Source: Vibrio palustris
GTDB lineage: Bacteria; Pseudomonadota; Gammaproteobacteria; Enterobacterales; Vibrionaceae
Length of the DNA stretch: 64,000 nucleotides
NCBI RefSeq assembly: GCF_024346995.1
Contig: NZ_AP024887.1
Span: 2,046,001-2,110,000 of the forward strand
Direction: 5' to 3'
This document shows, one piece after another, positions 13,100 to 20,968 of the stretch. Numbering within the stretch: the first letter of the stretch is position 1; every line of letters starts with the position of its first letter. The notes under the pieces are model-generated. The model made no database searches. It saw only the letters and a list, made by a program, of their open reading frames with translations, and was not told where the DNA came from. The translations under genes were made by a program, and so were the position numbers.

Positions 13100-13825
13100 T
13101 TAAGGTTGGATCCAGATGAAACTTGCTTGTCTTCCTGTAATGCCATCACGACGATAGGAATAGAATTGTTGTGGATGTTGGTAGGTACAAACTTTTGAGG
13201 AATAGATACCATCTACGCCTAATGACTGTAAGCGAATACGCGTAATTTCATCCATATTGGCCAGCCATTGACCATTTTCTTGGAGGGTAAAAGCGCTTTC
13301 GGTTTGTGGGTGAACTTGAGTAAAGGCTTCAATCACATCCGCCCCGACTTCAAATGCATCAGGACCAATTGCAGGCCCAAGCCACACTAATGCTTCACCT
13401 TGAATCTGCGCCAACGCATTTTCAATAATCCCTCCCGCGAGACCTCGCCACCCAGCATGGACGGCGGCCACTTGCGTTCCGCTAGTATTGGTAATCAAAA
13501 CAGGCAAACAATCCGCCGTCATGACGGTACACACAACCTGAGGTAATGCTGTACAAATACCATCAGCATCATGCGTATCTAATTGAGGCGATTCTGCGCG
13601 TAACACACAAGTGGAATGCGTCTGATTTAGCCAAATGGGGGCAGATGGCATATTTAGAGACTCGGCAATAGCATGTCGATTCCTTTCGACATGATTCATA
13701 TTATCCCCAACATGGGCTCCCAAGTTCAAACCTTGATAAACCCCTTGTGATACCCCACCAATCCGCGTCGATGAAAACGCTTTAATGTGTTTCGGTGCAG
13801 GCCAGTTAGGAATAACATGATGCAT
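13100..13825 (-). CDS. pgeF: Peptidoglycan editing factor PgeF (YfiH, laccase-domain family)
   Basis: 241 residues of the YfiH family. The three metal-site motifs are present: NQTHS, TADCLPVL and VHAGWRGLAGG. Members act on purine nucleosides in vitro, and in E. coli loss of the protein changes amino-acid incorporation into peptidoglycan precursors, hence the name. It starts four bases after rluD and is surely cotranscribed with it (rluD-pgeF, as in E. coli). Its ribosome site is weak, so translational coupling to rluD is likely. Confidence 0.92.
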   Translation of the reverse strand: MHHVIPNWPAPKHIKAFSSTRIGGVSQGVYQGLNLGAHVGDNMNHVERNRHAIAESLNMPSAPIWLNQTHSTCVLRAESPQLDTHDADGICTALPQVVCTVMTADCLPVLITNTSGTQVAAVHAGWRGLAGGIIENALAQIQGEALVWLGPAIGPDAFEVGADVIEAFTQVHPQTESAFTLQENGQWLANMDEITRIRLQSLGVDGIYSSKVCTYQHPQQFYSYRRDGITGRQASFIWIQP

Positions 13826-13829
13826 AGTT

Positions 13830-14804
13830 TTAGTACTCTTCAGTGCGATGGTTTTTTGCGTCTAAACGCAAGGCTGCCGCCATTTCTACCATATCATCCG
13901 GTACTGGTGCGTGAAATTCTAATGTTTCTTTGGTTATAGGATGGTCAAATCGTAGCATAACTGCATGCAACGCTTGACGATCAAATGCGCGAATTTCTTC
14001 TGCCAATTCTTCTGTTGCACCCTTTGGAATGCGAGCTCGCCCTCCATAGGCTTGATCACCTAACAACGGATGCTGAATATAAGACATATGCACACGAATT
14101 TGGTGAGTACGCCCCGTCTCCAAACGTAAACGAATACGGGTGTGTTCACGGAAATGCTCAGCTACCCGGTAATGAGTCACTGCTGGACGTCCCGAAATAG
14201 TCACCGCCATTAGAGTACGTTTCGTGGCATGACGACCAATCGGTTTATCAACCTGACCACCACCTGTCATTGTACCAATCGCAATGGCTTCATACTCACG
14301 CGTAATATTACGCTTTTGCAAAGCACGAACCAAACGAGTTTGCGCTGGCACAGTTTTAGCCACCACCATCAAGCCCGTGGTATCTTTATCAAGACGATGC
14401 ACAATCCCAGCTCGCGGAACTTCCGCAATTTGTGGGTAGTGATAAAGCAACGCATTCAAAATGGTGCCATCAGGAGTGCCTGCTCCTGGATGAACCACAA
14501 AATCACGCGGTTTATTGATCACAATGATGTCATCATCTTCGTAAACTATCTCTAAAGGAATATTTTGCGCTTCCCAACGCTCCTCGTCTTCCAGTTCAGC
14601 CTGAACAGTGATAACTTCACCGCCTAAGACTTTAGTTCTGGGTTTAGTGACGACATTGCCGTCAACAGAAATTTTTCCAGTGATGAGCCATTCTTTCAGG
14701 CGAGTACGAGAAAAATCGGTAAATAGTTCAGCGACAGCTTGGTCTAAACGTTGACCTAACTGTTGCTCTGTTACTGTTTGGGTTAATTCAATCTGTTGCG
14801 CCAT
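13830..14804 (-). CDS. rluD: 23S rRNA pseudouridine synthase RluD
   Basis: 324 residues from ATG 14804 (MAQQIELTQTV...), the start that aligns with E. coli RluD; an upstream in-frame GTG at 14840 would add 12 residues without homology. It has an N-terminal S4 RNA-binding domain (about residues 15-80) and a catalytic domain with the HRLDKDTTG motif whose Asp is the nucleophile. RluD makes pseudouridines 1911, 1915 and 1917 in helix 69 of 23S rRNA. It is divergent from bamD. Confidence 0.96.
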   Translation of the reverse strand: MAQQIELTQTVTEQQLGQRLDQAVAELFTDFSRTRLKEWLITGKISVDGNVVTKPRTKVLGGEVITVQAELEDEERWEAQNIPLEIVYEDDDIIVINKPRDFVVHPGAGTPDGTILNALLYHYPQIAEVPRAGIVHRLDKDTTGLMVVAKTVPAQTRLVRALQKRNITREYEAIAIGTMTGGGQVDKPIGRHATKRTLMAVTISGRPAVTHYRVAEHFREHTRIRLRLETGRTHQIRVHMSYIQHPLLGDQAYGGRARIPKGATEELAEEIRAFDRQALHAVMLRFDHPITKETLEFHAPVPDDMVEMAAALRLDAKNHRTEEY

Positions 14805-14959
14805 ATCGAACTTTTTCAAAAACCTTGGGACTAATGCCACTAGTATGGATAATATATGACGCCATTGTATCTGTTACTGTCCAGAAAGTAACGTCACGTT
14901 TTTTGGAGCTACGGCTCTTAAGTTAAAGAAGCACTAATTTCAAGGAAGCATCTCCTGAC

Positions 14960-15688
14960 ATGAAATATCAGACTATCGCAGGCTTACTCACACTCACACT
15001 ATTATATGGCTGCTCTAGCAGCGACAAAGTAGTGCCTGATGTACCTCCTTCACAGCTTTATTCCGAGTCTCAGGAGTCTCTACAATCAGGGAACTGGCAG
15101 ACTGCCATCAAAAAACTCGAAGCACTTGATTCTCGCTATCCTTTTGGTGCTTACTCAAAACAAGTACAACTTAATCTTATTTACGCTTATTACAAGAGCG
15201 ATGATTACGCGATGGCTCTTGCCACCAGTCAACGCTTTGTCCGTTTAAACCCAACCCACCCACAAATCGATTGGGTTTTGTATATGCGTGGCCTCATTTA
15301 TATGGCTCAAGATCGTAACTTTGTACAAGAATTTGTTGGTATGGATCGTAGCGACCGAGATCCTGAGCCAGCAAAATCTGCTTTCGCCGATTTCAAAAAA
15401 CTCTTGAAACGCTACCCGAATAGCTTATATGCAAAAGATGCGAAAAAACGTATGGAGTCTTTAAAACACCGCATCGCTGATTATGATCTGGCAACCGCTG
15501 ATTTTTATTTGCGCAGAAAAGCGTATATCGCGGCAATTAATCGAGCCCAAGAAATTCAAAAAACGTATCCAGATACACAAGCTGCACGCAAATCAATTCC
15601 AATCGAATTGAAAGCTTACCAAGCACTAGGCTTAAAAAAACCGATTGAACGCACTAAGAAGCTCATGGAGCTCAATCCGGTAAAATAA
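14960..15688 (+). CDS. bamD: Outer-membrane assembly lipoprotein BamD
   Basis: 242 residues. A signal peptide ends in a lipobox LLYGC, with Cys18 as the lipidated residue. The rest is helical TPR repeats (for example SLQSGNWQTAIKKLEALDSR and YPNSLYAKDAKKRM). BamD is the essential lipoprotein partner of BamA in inserting beta-barrel proteins into the outer membrane. Divergent from rluD, with its own terminator. Confidence 0.96.
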   Translation: MKYQTIAGLLTLTLLYGCSSSDKVVPDVPPSQLYSESQESLQSGNWQTAIKKLEALDSRYPFGAYSKQVQLNLIYAYYKSDDYAMALATSQRFVRLNPTHPQIDWVLYMRGLIYMAQDRNFVQEFVGMDRSDRDPEPAKSAFADFKKLLKRYPNSLYAKDAKKRMESLKHRIADYDLATADFYLRRKAYIAAINRAQEIQKTYPDTQAARKSIPIELKAYQALGLKKPIERTKKLMELNPVK

Positions 15689-15700
15689 TCCCCACAAAAG

Positions 15701-15734
15701 CAAAGGCCGCATCCATCGATGCGGCCTTTTTTAT
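15701..15734 (+). terminator. Intrinsic terminator of bamD
   Basis: Stem AAAGGCCGCATC-CATC-GATGCGGCCTTT followed by a T-run, 13 bases after the bamD stop. Confidence 0.95.
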
Positions 15735-15740
15735 GAATAT

Positions 15741-15780
15741 GGCCGGATAATCAGTGCATGACATCACTGTTTATCCGGCC
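15741..15780. repeat. Near-perfect 40-bp palindrome after bamD
   Basis: Two 16-base arms (GGCCGGATAATCAGTG and CACTGTTTATCCGGCC) differ by one base pair and flank an 8-base loop. No T-run follows on either strand, so it is not a standard terminator. Its ends resemble the GCCGGAT/ATCCGGC ends of enterobacterial REP elements. I saw no second copy in the window. Confidence 0.8.
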
Positions 15781-16044
15781 ACATTAGTTTGCACTACCTT
15801 ATTTTGAAACGAGAAGACCCGCTAAAATGCCGAGTATTTTTAGTTTCAATACCTTCAATGTAACGTGATTGTCACGAATCTCAAGGCTTTTCTTGAGTTT
15901 TTTACCTCACTCCTTGCGACAGATCACGTTCATTTTTAATCTAACAAATCTCACACAAAAAAGTGACTCAGGTCACACATCACAAGTCATTTATCCTGCA
16001 TTCTGGTCACACCCCATAAGGGATACCACAGAAGGAAGGGCATT
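15781..16044. other. raiA upstream region
   Basis: 264 bp without a gene. It contains a CRP-like site (15962-15977), a partial hairpin (CTCAAGGCTTTTCTTGAG, near 15880) and the raiA ribosome site (AGAAGGAAGG). The long leader suggests regulated transcription. Confidence 0.5.
15962..15977. promoter_or_regulatory. CRP-like binding site upstream of raiA
   Basis: AGTGA-CTCAGG-TCACA matches the TGTGA-N6-TCACA consensus at nine of ten half-site positions. It lies about 75 bp upstream of the raiA ATG, a plausible activating position. Regulation is inferred only. Confidence 0.55.
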
Positions 16045-16368
16045 ATGAAATTGAACATTACAGGTAAAAATATCGACGTTACCTCTGCCATCCGTAATCA
16101 TATTGAAAGCAAATTTAAAAAACTGGAAAAGTGGCAAGTTGATTTGATTAGCTGCCAAGCAACATTCAGTGAAGAGCCTAACAAGCAGAAAAAATTTGAA
16201 GCCAGTATCCGTGTTCCTAAAGGTCAATTAACCGCATCCGCTGTGCATGAAGATTTGTATGTTGCCATCAACGAAGTTGAACAGAAACTAGGGCGACAAC
16301 TGAATAAATACAGTCATAAACATGAAGCCAAAAGAGGCGTCACTCCAATTCCTCTTGAAGAAGAATAA
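16045..16368 (+). CDS. raiA: Ribosome-associated inhibitor RaiA (protein Y, short HPF family)
   Basis: 107 residues of the short HPF/RaiA family (MKLNITGKNIDVTSAIRNHIE...). RaiA binds the decoding centre of 70S ribosomes in stationary phase or cold and blocks translation without causing 100S dimers. The C-terminal tail extends past the beta-alpha-beta-beta-beta-alpha fold, as in E. coli RaiA, rather than ending short as in HPF. The place between bamD and pheA is the E. coli one. Confidence 0.92.
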   Translation: MKLNITGKNIDVTSAIRNHIESKFKKLEKWQVDLISCQATFSEEPNKQKKFEASIRVPKGQLTASAVHEDLYVAINEVEQKLGRQLNKYSHKHEAKRGVTPIPLEEE

Positions 16369-16381
16369 TCGTTTCCAAGAA

Positions 16382-16408
16382 TAGCGCCTGAGGGCGCTAT
16401 TTTTTTGC
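16382..16408 (+). terminator. Intrinsic terminator of raiA
   Basis: Stem TAGCGCCTGAGGGCGCTA followed by seven T residues. Confidence 0.92.
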
Positions 16409-16437
16409 TTGACGCTAACGCTCCCCTTGCTTATTGT
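16409..16437 (+). promoter_or_regulatory. Probable promoter of pheL-pheA
   Basis: -35 TTGACG (16409-16414) and -10 TATTGT (16432-16437), 17 bp apart, about 42 bp upstream of pheL. The -35 begins directly at the end of the raiA terminator T-run. Confidence 0.5.
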
Positions 16438-16478
16438 AAAATCAAACCGAATCTATCGATAAAATAATCACAACCGAT

Positions 16479-16523
16479 ATGACACAACAACTGTTCGTCT
16501 TTGATTTCTTTACTCTCCATTAA
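16479..16523 (+). CDS. pheL: pheA leader peptide PheL
   Basis: A 14-codon ORF reading MTQQLFVFDFFTLH, with four phenylalanine codons in six positions. It is followed by alternative RNA hairpins ending in a terminator before pheA. This is the classic attenuation layout: ribosome stalling at Phe codons when charged tRNA-Phe is scarce favours the antiterminator. Too short for ordinary gene calling, but the composition and position are decisive. Confidence 0.9.
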   Translation: MTQQLFVFDFFTLH

Positions 16524-16570
16524 TTATTGGAGGCATGCTCGTTGGCATAAAAAAGTCAAAAACGAACAGA

Positions 16571-16599
16571 AAGCCTCCCTGTTGGGAGGCTTTTTTTAT
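16571..16599 (+). terminator. pheA attenuator (terminator hairpin)
   Basis: Stem AAGCCTCCC-TGTT-GGGAGGCTT plus a T-run, ending 15 bases before the pheA ATG. An upstream GGAGGC (16528-16533), immediately after the pheL stop, can pair with the GCCTCC arm and would form the antiterminator. Confidence 0.9.
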
Positions 16600-16614
16600 A
16601 AGGATGATACTGTT

Positions 16615-17790
16615 ATGACTGATACTTCACTGAGTTTGGATGAAATACGATTACGTCTTAATGAGCTAGATGATCAATTGCTTGCACTGCTTTCACAACG
16701 GCGCACACTCAGCATTGAAGTCGCGAAAAGTAAAGTGAATACCAAAAAACCCGTTAGAGACGCCAAACGTGAACAGCAGCTACTGGTCAAATTAATTCAG
16801 TCAGGTAAGACCAATTATGATCTGGATGCCCAGTACATTACTAAACTTTTCCATACCATCATTGAAGATTCTGTTTTACTACAACAAGCGTATTTACAAG
16901 AACTTGCTAATCCACAGGATGGAACTCCTCGCACACGTGTCGCTTTTCTTGGCTCGAAAGGCTCCTATTCTCACCTCGCCACACGTGACTATTTTAGCCG
17001 TAAGCACACTGACTTACTCGAAATTAATTGCCAACATTTCCGCGATATTACCGATACGGTTGAAGCCGGACAGGCTGATTTTGGAGTGCTCCCAATAGAG
17101 AACACCAGCTCTGGCTCAATTAATGAAGTGTATGATTTATTGCAGCACACCACACTTTACATCGTCGGAGAAATCACCTATCCAATCGAGCATAGCTTAT
17201 TAACCAACGGGGATGTACCGCTAGAACATATTCGTGAGTTATATTCGCATCCACAACCACACCAACAATGCAGCGAATTTCTACGCCACATGGAAAACAT
17301 CGAACTTAAAAGCTGTGTGAGTACCGCCGATGCCATGAAAACAGTGCAATCATTAGGGCGCAGCGATGTTGCTGCGATAGGCAGTGCTGCCAGTGGTAAA
17401 TTGTATGGGTTGCAGCCAATTAAAACGCATATTTCTAACCAAAACGAAAACTATACCCGATTTATCGTTGTCGCTCGAAAACCGGTCGATGTCTCTTTGC
17501 AAATTCCAGCAAAAACCACACTGATCATGTCCACCACTCAAGAAGCGGGTTCTTTAGTCTCCTCATTGCAGGTGCTACAACGTTATGGCATTAATATGAC
17601 AAAACTCGAATCTAGGCCGATCATGGGGAACCCTTGGGAAGAAATGTTCTACGTTGATCTACAAACGCACCTTGATTCTCCAGAGATGCAGCAAGCACTG
17701 GTTGAATTAACGGCATTGACTACTCATTTAAAAGTTTTAGGATCTTATCCTATTGAAAATGTTAAGCCAACAACCATCCAATTACGCTAA
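16615..17790 (+). CDS. pheA: Bifunctional chorismate mutase / prephenate dehydratase
   Basis: 391 residues from ATG 16615 (E. coli PheA 386). A longer in-frame reading from 16501 runs through the attenuator and is not real. Parts: AroQ-type chorismate mutase domain (about 1-90), prephenate dehydratase domain (about 105-285) with the NYTRFIVV motif, and a C-terminal ACT regulatory domain with ESRPIMGNPWEE, the phenylalanine feedback site. It converts chorismate to prephenate and on to phenylpyruvate. Controlled by the pheL attenuator. Confidence 0.97.
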   Translation: MTDTSLSLDEIRLRLNELDDQLLALLSQRRTLSIEVAKSKVNTKKPVRDAKREQQLLVKLIQSGKTNYDLDAQYITKLFHTIIEDSVLLQQAYLQELANPQDGTPRTRVAFLGSKGSYSHLATRDYFSRKHTDLLEINCQHFRDITDTVEAGQADFGVLPIENTSSGSINEVYDLLQHTTLYIVGEITYPIEHSLLTNGDVPLEHIRELYSHPQPHQQCSEFLRHMENIELKSCVSTADAMKTVQSLGRSDVAAIGSAASGKLYGLQPIKTHISNQNENYTRFIVVARKPVDVSLQIPAKTTLIMSTTQEAGSLVSSLQVLQRYGINMTKLESRPIMGNPWEEMFYVDLQTHLDSPEMQQALVELTALTTHLKVLGSYPIENVKPTTIQLR

Positions 17791-17800
17791 AGGACCTCTT

Positions 17801-18328
17801 ATGCCATCCGTGACTATTGCCTCTCTTAACCCTGCTAAAATTAATGCAGTGAAAAGTGCGTTTGAAATGGTATTTCCAGACACCGTTTTTCAATTTAATG
17901 GCATTGATATTCCATCGGGGGTAGCAGATCAGCCGATGAGTGATAACGAAACTCGTCATGGCGCAAGAAATCGAGTCCATAATGCCAAACAAGCAGAACC
18001 TGGTTCAGATTATTATGTCGGAATTGAAGCGGGGATTGAAGGCAATGCCACTTTTGCATGGATTGTGATTGAGTCAGAGCAACATCAGGGTGAATCACGT
18101 TCTTCGAGTTTAGCTCTACCGCCGAAAGTGCTTGCCAAACTTGCCAACGCACACGAATTGGGAGATGTGATGGATGAGGTATTTGCGACCGACAATATTA
18201 AACAAAAAGGCGGAGCCATTGGCTTATTGACACAACATCATTTGACGCGCAGCTCTGTTTATCATCAAGCGTTAATTCTTGCACTGGTGCCTTTTCTGAA
18301 TCCAGACCATTATCCAGCAAGCCTTTAA
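17801..18328 (+). CDS. yjjX: Inosine/xanthosine triphosphatase YjjX
   Basis: 175 residues from ATG 17801 (MPSVTIASLNPAKINAV...), with AAAGGA just upstream; the longer reading from 17753 overlaps pheA and lacks support. The family hydrolyses ITP and XTP to protect nucleotide pools. SLNPAKINAV and YYVGIEAGIEG are typical. It lies ten bases after pheA and shares a terminator with convergent trpR. Confidence 0.92.
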   Translation: MPSVTIASLNPAKINAVKSAFEMVFPDTVFQFNGIDIPSGVADQPMSDNETRHGARNRVHNAKQAEPGSDYYVGIEAGIEGNATFAWIVIESEQHQGESRSSSLALPPKVLAKLANAHELGDVMDEVFATDNIKQKGGAIGLLTQHHLTRSSVYHQALILALVPFLNPDHYPASL

Positions 18329-18365
18329 CTCATTAGGCCATTAACTCGGTTAACCAGCCATTGAT

Positions 18366-18398
18366 AAAAAACGCTAGTGAATGACTCACTAGCGTTTT
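18366..18398. terminator. Bidirectional terminator between yjjX and trpR
   Basis: Stem AAACGCTAGTGA-ATGA-CTCACTAGCGTTT with A-run before and T-run after, serving both convergent genes. Confidence 0.92.
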
Positions 18399-18401
18399 TA
18401 G

Positions 18402-18704
18402 TTAGGTCCCTTTTGGCAACAGCAATTGTTCTAAATGTGCTTTTTGATCTTCCGAGCACGATTTCAACTCATTAGAGCCACGAGTAATCGTCGCAATACC
18501 GACGCCTAACATCTGACTGATCTGACGCTGAGAAATATCGCCTTTCATCAACTCACATAAAATATTAACGCGAGCGATCAACGCCTCTCGCTCATCTGCC
18601 GTCATTAACATTGTCAGCAACATATCGTGTTGCTCCTGTTGCGTGGCATTATCTAACAACGTCATTAATTGTTGCCAGTCTTGATATTCCGGTTGCAGTG
18701 ACAT
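18402..18704 (-). CDS. trpR: Trp operon repressor TrpR
   Basis: 100 residues from ATG 18704; an upstream GTG at 18728 would add eight residues. Motifs: LTADEREALIARVNIL and the helix-turn-helix ISQRQISQMLGVGIATITRGSNEL, near-identical to E. coli in the recognition helix (GIATITRGSN). TrpR with bound tryptophan represses trp, aroH-type and mtr operons. Its gene follows slt by 55 bp, as in E. coli. Confidence 0.95.
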   Translation of the reverse strand: MSLQPEYQDWQQLMTLLDNATQQEQHDMLLTMLMTADEREALIARVNILCELMKGDISQRQISQMLGVGIATITRGSNELKSCSEDQKAHLEQLLLPKGT

Positions 18705-18758
18705 AATCGTACTCGTCCAGTGATACACCTAGCCATTTTAGATGACTATGGAAAAGAA

Positions 18759-20705
18759 TCAATATCTTGCTTTCATCTCCTTGTGGCGTAAAAACGCTTT
18801 AGGTGACTGAGCTAAGCGGCGATAGTAATTTTCAAACATTAAAATGTTCTGCACATACCCACGTGTTTCTTTGTAGGGAATCGCCTCAATGAAGGCAAAT
18901 GGACCTAAGCGACCTTGAGTATCCCCTCTCCAACGCTTAACCCTTGTCGGCCCTGCATTATAGGCTGCTAGCGCAAATATACGATTGTCATCATAGCGAT
19001 TCATCAGGCTTTCAAAATACCGACTACCAATCTCGATATTTTTACCCACATCATATAATTGCTTAGCATTAGAATAATCGAGTTGATATTTAGATGCCGT
19101 ATGACGAGCGGTCGCAGGCATGATTTGCATAATACCACGAGCTCCCACAGGAGAGTGTGCTTCACTATCCAGTGCGCTCTCTTGGCGCGCGACTGACATT
19201 AACGTTAACGGCTCAATATCATGCTTTTCACCATAAAACTGGAACCACCACTGATGAGCTAATGGGAAACGTAATGAAAGATAATCCCATAACTGCGCTG
19301 AAATCGTTGCGCTAACGGTGAGGTGATACCAATGTTGTTGTAACGCGTAAGCCGCTAACATGGTTTTAGTTTTCTTAGGTACTCGTAATAGTAACCATGA
19401 CCACTCACTTTTCGCAGCCGTGATTTTATCTTGCTGAATTAATTCATCAATACGCGCTAAAGCGACGTGATAATCTTTCACTGAATGAGGCTGATAAGTC
19501 AATGTACTCGTAGGAAACTTAACAGGTTGATTTAATAATTTAGCCGCGGCAACACTATAAAAATCTCGCTTCCCAAGCATGGCTTGTAGCTGTTTTTTCG
19601 CTTGAGCAGAATGCCCTTGCATCATGTCACTTCGCGCTTGCCAAAACTGCCAGCGTAACGTCTTTTGGTCTTTCTTAGGTAATAAGGAGATCCATACTTT
19701 GACACCTTTCCAATCAGCATGACGAATTGCAAAACGAATGCGTCGACTGATCAAGTGAGTATCATGACTCTGTGCAATGACATGATCGCGCCACTGGATC
19801 AAGGCGATATCGTCACTATCAAATAGCTGAGAAGCAATCCGTTTTTCCAGCCTATGGGCTTGGGAATCTGACCAAATCGATAATGCCTTACCTTGCTCTA
19901 GCTCATGTTTTGCTTGCTCGGGATCTCGTACTGCCAACTTTTTTAAAGCAAGCGTGAGTACTTGCTCTCGATGAGGTAAGTTGGGTAAGCGTTTCGCGAC
20001 TGCGATGGCGTTCTCAGGATCGTCATAAAGCTCACGTACTGCTTGCCCTGCTGTCACCCATTTCGAGCCAGAAAATTGCCGAGCAAGATAGCTTAATAAT
20101 TGTGACTGATGAGCACTAAACGCCAACAACATACGTTGATATATCAAATCATCACTACGCTGCCCAGCTGCGGCCCACTGTTTAAACAAATCATCACATG
20201 CATCTGAAATACTTTGTCCACTCAGCCACATTTTTTTGGCGCCTTGAAAAGCCGCTTGAGTATCACCCGTTTTTAACTTGGCATAGTAGTAATCACAGCG
20301 ATATTTCTCCCCTGAAGGTTCATGCGTTTGAAATGCCAGCAATGTCTTCCATTTATGTTGCTCAGCCAACGCTGACAAATACGGTGCACTGATACGCCGT
20401 GAAAAAGGAAATTCACGATGACTATCAATAAAAGCACGCACAGTTACCGGTGATTTATCGCCAATCCCTACCAATAAGGTTCGATAGTCTAAATAAGGGG
20501 TTAATGGATACCCAACCAGCTTATGTCGAATATGCTTATATTTAGATACCTGCTCGTGATCTAACCAGTCTTGTGCTTGTTCATAGAGCTCACGTTGTTT
20601 GTCCAAAGACGGCTGAGCGTAGGCATTCACGCTCGCCACTGAATTCATCATAAAAAGTGAAAATACGACCCACACTTTTCGTTTTACTGCCGGATATAAC
20701 GTCAT
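18759..20705 (-). CDS. slt: Soluble lytic murein transglycosylase Slt
   Basis: 648 residues, close to E. coli Slt70. An N-terminal signal peptide ends near AYAQP (about residue 31), followed by the long helical superhelix (U and L domains) and a C-terminal lysozyme-like domain with RQESALDSEAHSPVGARGIMQ, where the Glu of RQES is the catalytic acid. It cleaves glycan strands to 1,6-anhydro-MurNAc products, which feed the recycling genes nagZ and anmK found further right. Confidence 0.95.
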   Translation of the reverse strand: MTLYPAVKRKVWVVFSLFMMNSVASVNAYAQPSLDKQRELYEQAQDWLDHEQVSKYKHIRHKLVGYPLTPYLDYRTLLVGIGDKSPVTVRAFIDSHREFPFSRRISAPYLSALAEQHKWKTLLAFQTHEPSGEKYRCDYYYAKLKTGDTQAAFQGAKKMWLSGQSISDACDDLFKQWAAAGQRSDDLIYQRMLLAFSAHQSQLLSYLARQFSGSKWVTAGQAVRELYDDPENAIAVAKRLPNLPHREQVLTLALKKLAVRDPEQAKHELEQGKALSIWSDSQAHRLEKRIASQLFDSDDIALIQWRDHVIAQSHDTHLISRRIRFAIRHADWKGVKVWISLLPKKDQKTLRWQFWQARSDMMQGHSAQAKKQLQAMLGKRDFYSVAAAKLLNQPVKFPTSTLTYQPHSVKDYHVALARIDELIQQDKITAAKSEWSWLLLRVPKKTKTMLAAYALQQHWYHLTVSATISAQLWDYLSLRFPLAHQWWFQFYGEKHDIEPLTLMSVARQESALDSEAHSPVGARGIMQIMPATARHTASKYQLDYSNAKQLYDVGKNIEIGSRYFESLMNRYDDNRIFALAAYNAGPTRVKRWRGDTQGRLGPFAFIEAIPYKETRGYVQNILMFENYYRRLAQSPKAFLRHKEMKARY

Positions 20706-20968
20706 GAGTTAAAGTTCCTACTCCATGCTTGCTGTGGACTGTTCATTACGCAAACTATCAAGGCAAATGTAAACCAGCAGGATGTAAAGTTGATGTAAGT
20801 AATTAGACAACTCACGTTTTTCTCTCTGTTAATCCGCTTAGTTCACATATTTTAACTAAGATATTAGTGCATTTCGTTAACAAGGAAAAAGCCTTCGCCC
20901 CGGTAACAAAAAATCTATGATTAGTATAGAATGACGGTTTTCATTTGAAAGAGTAGGAACGATCGGCA

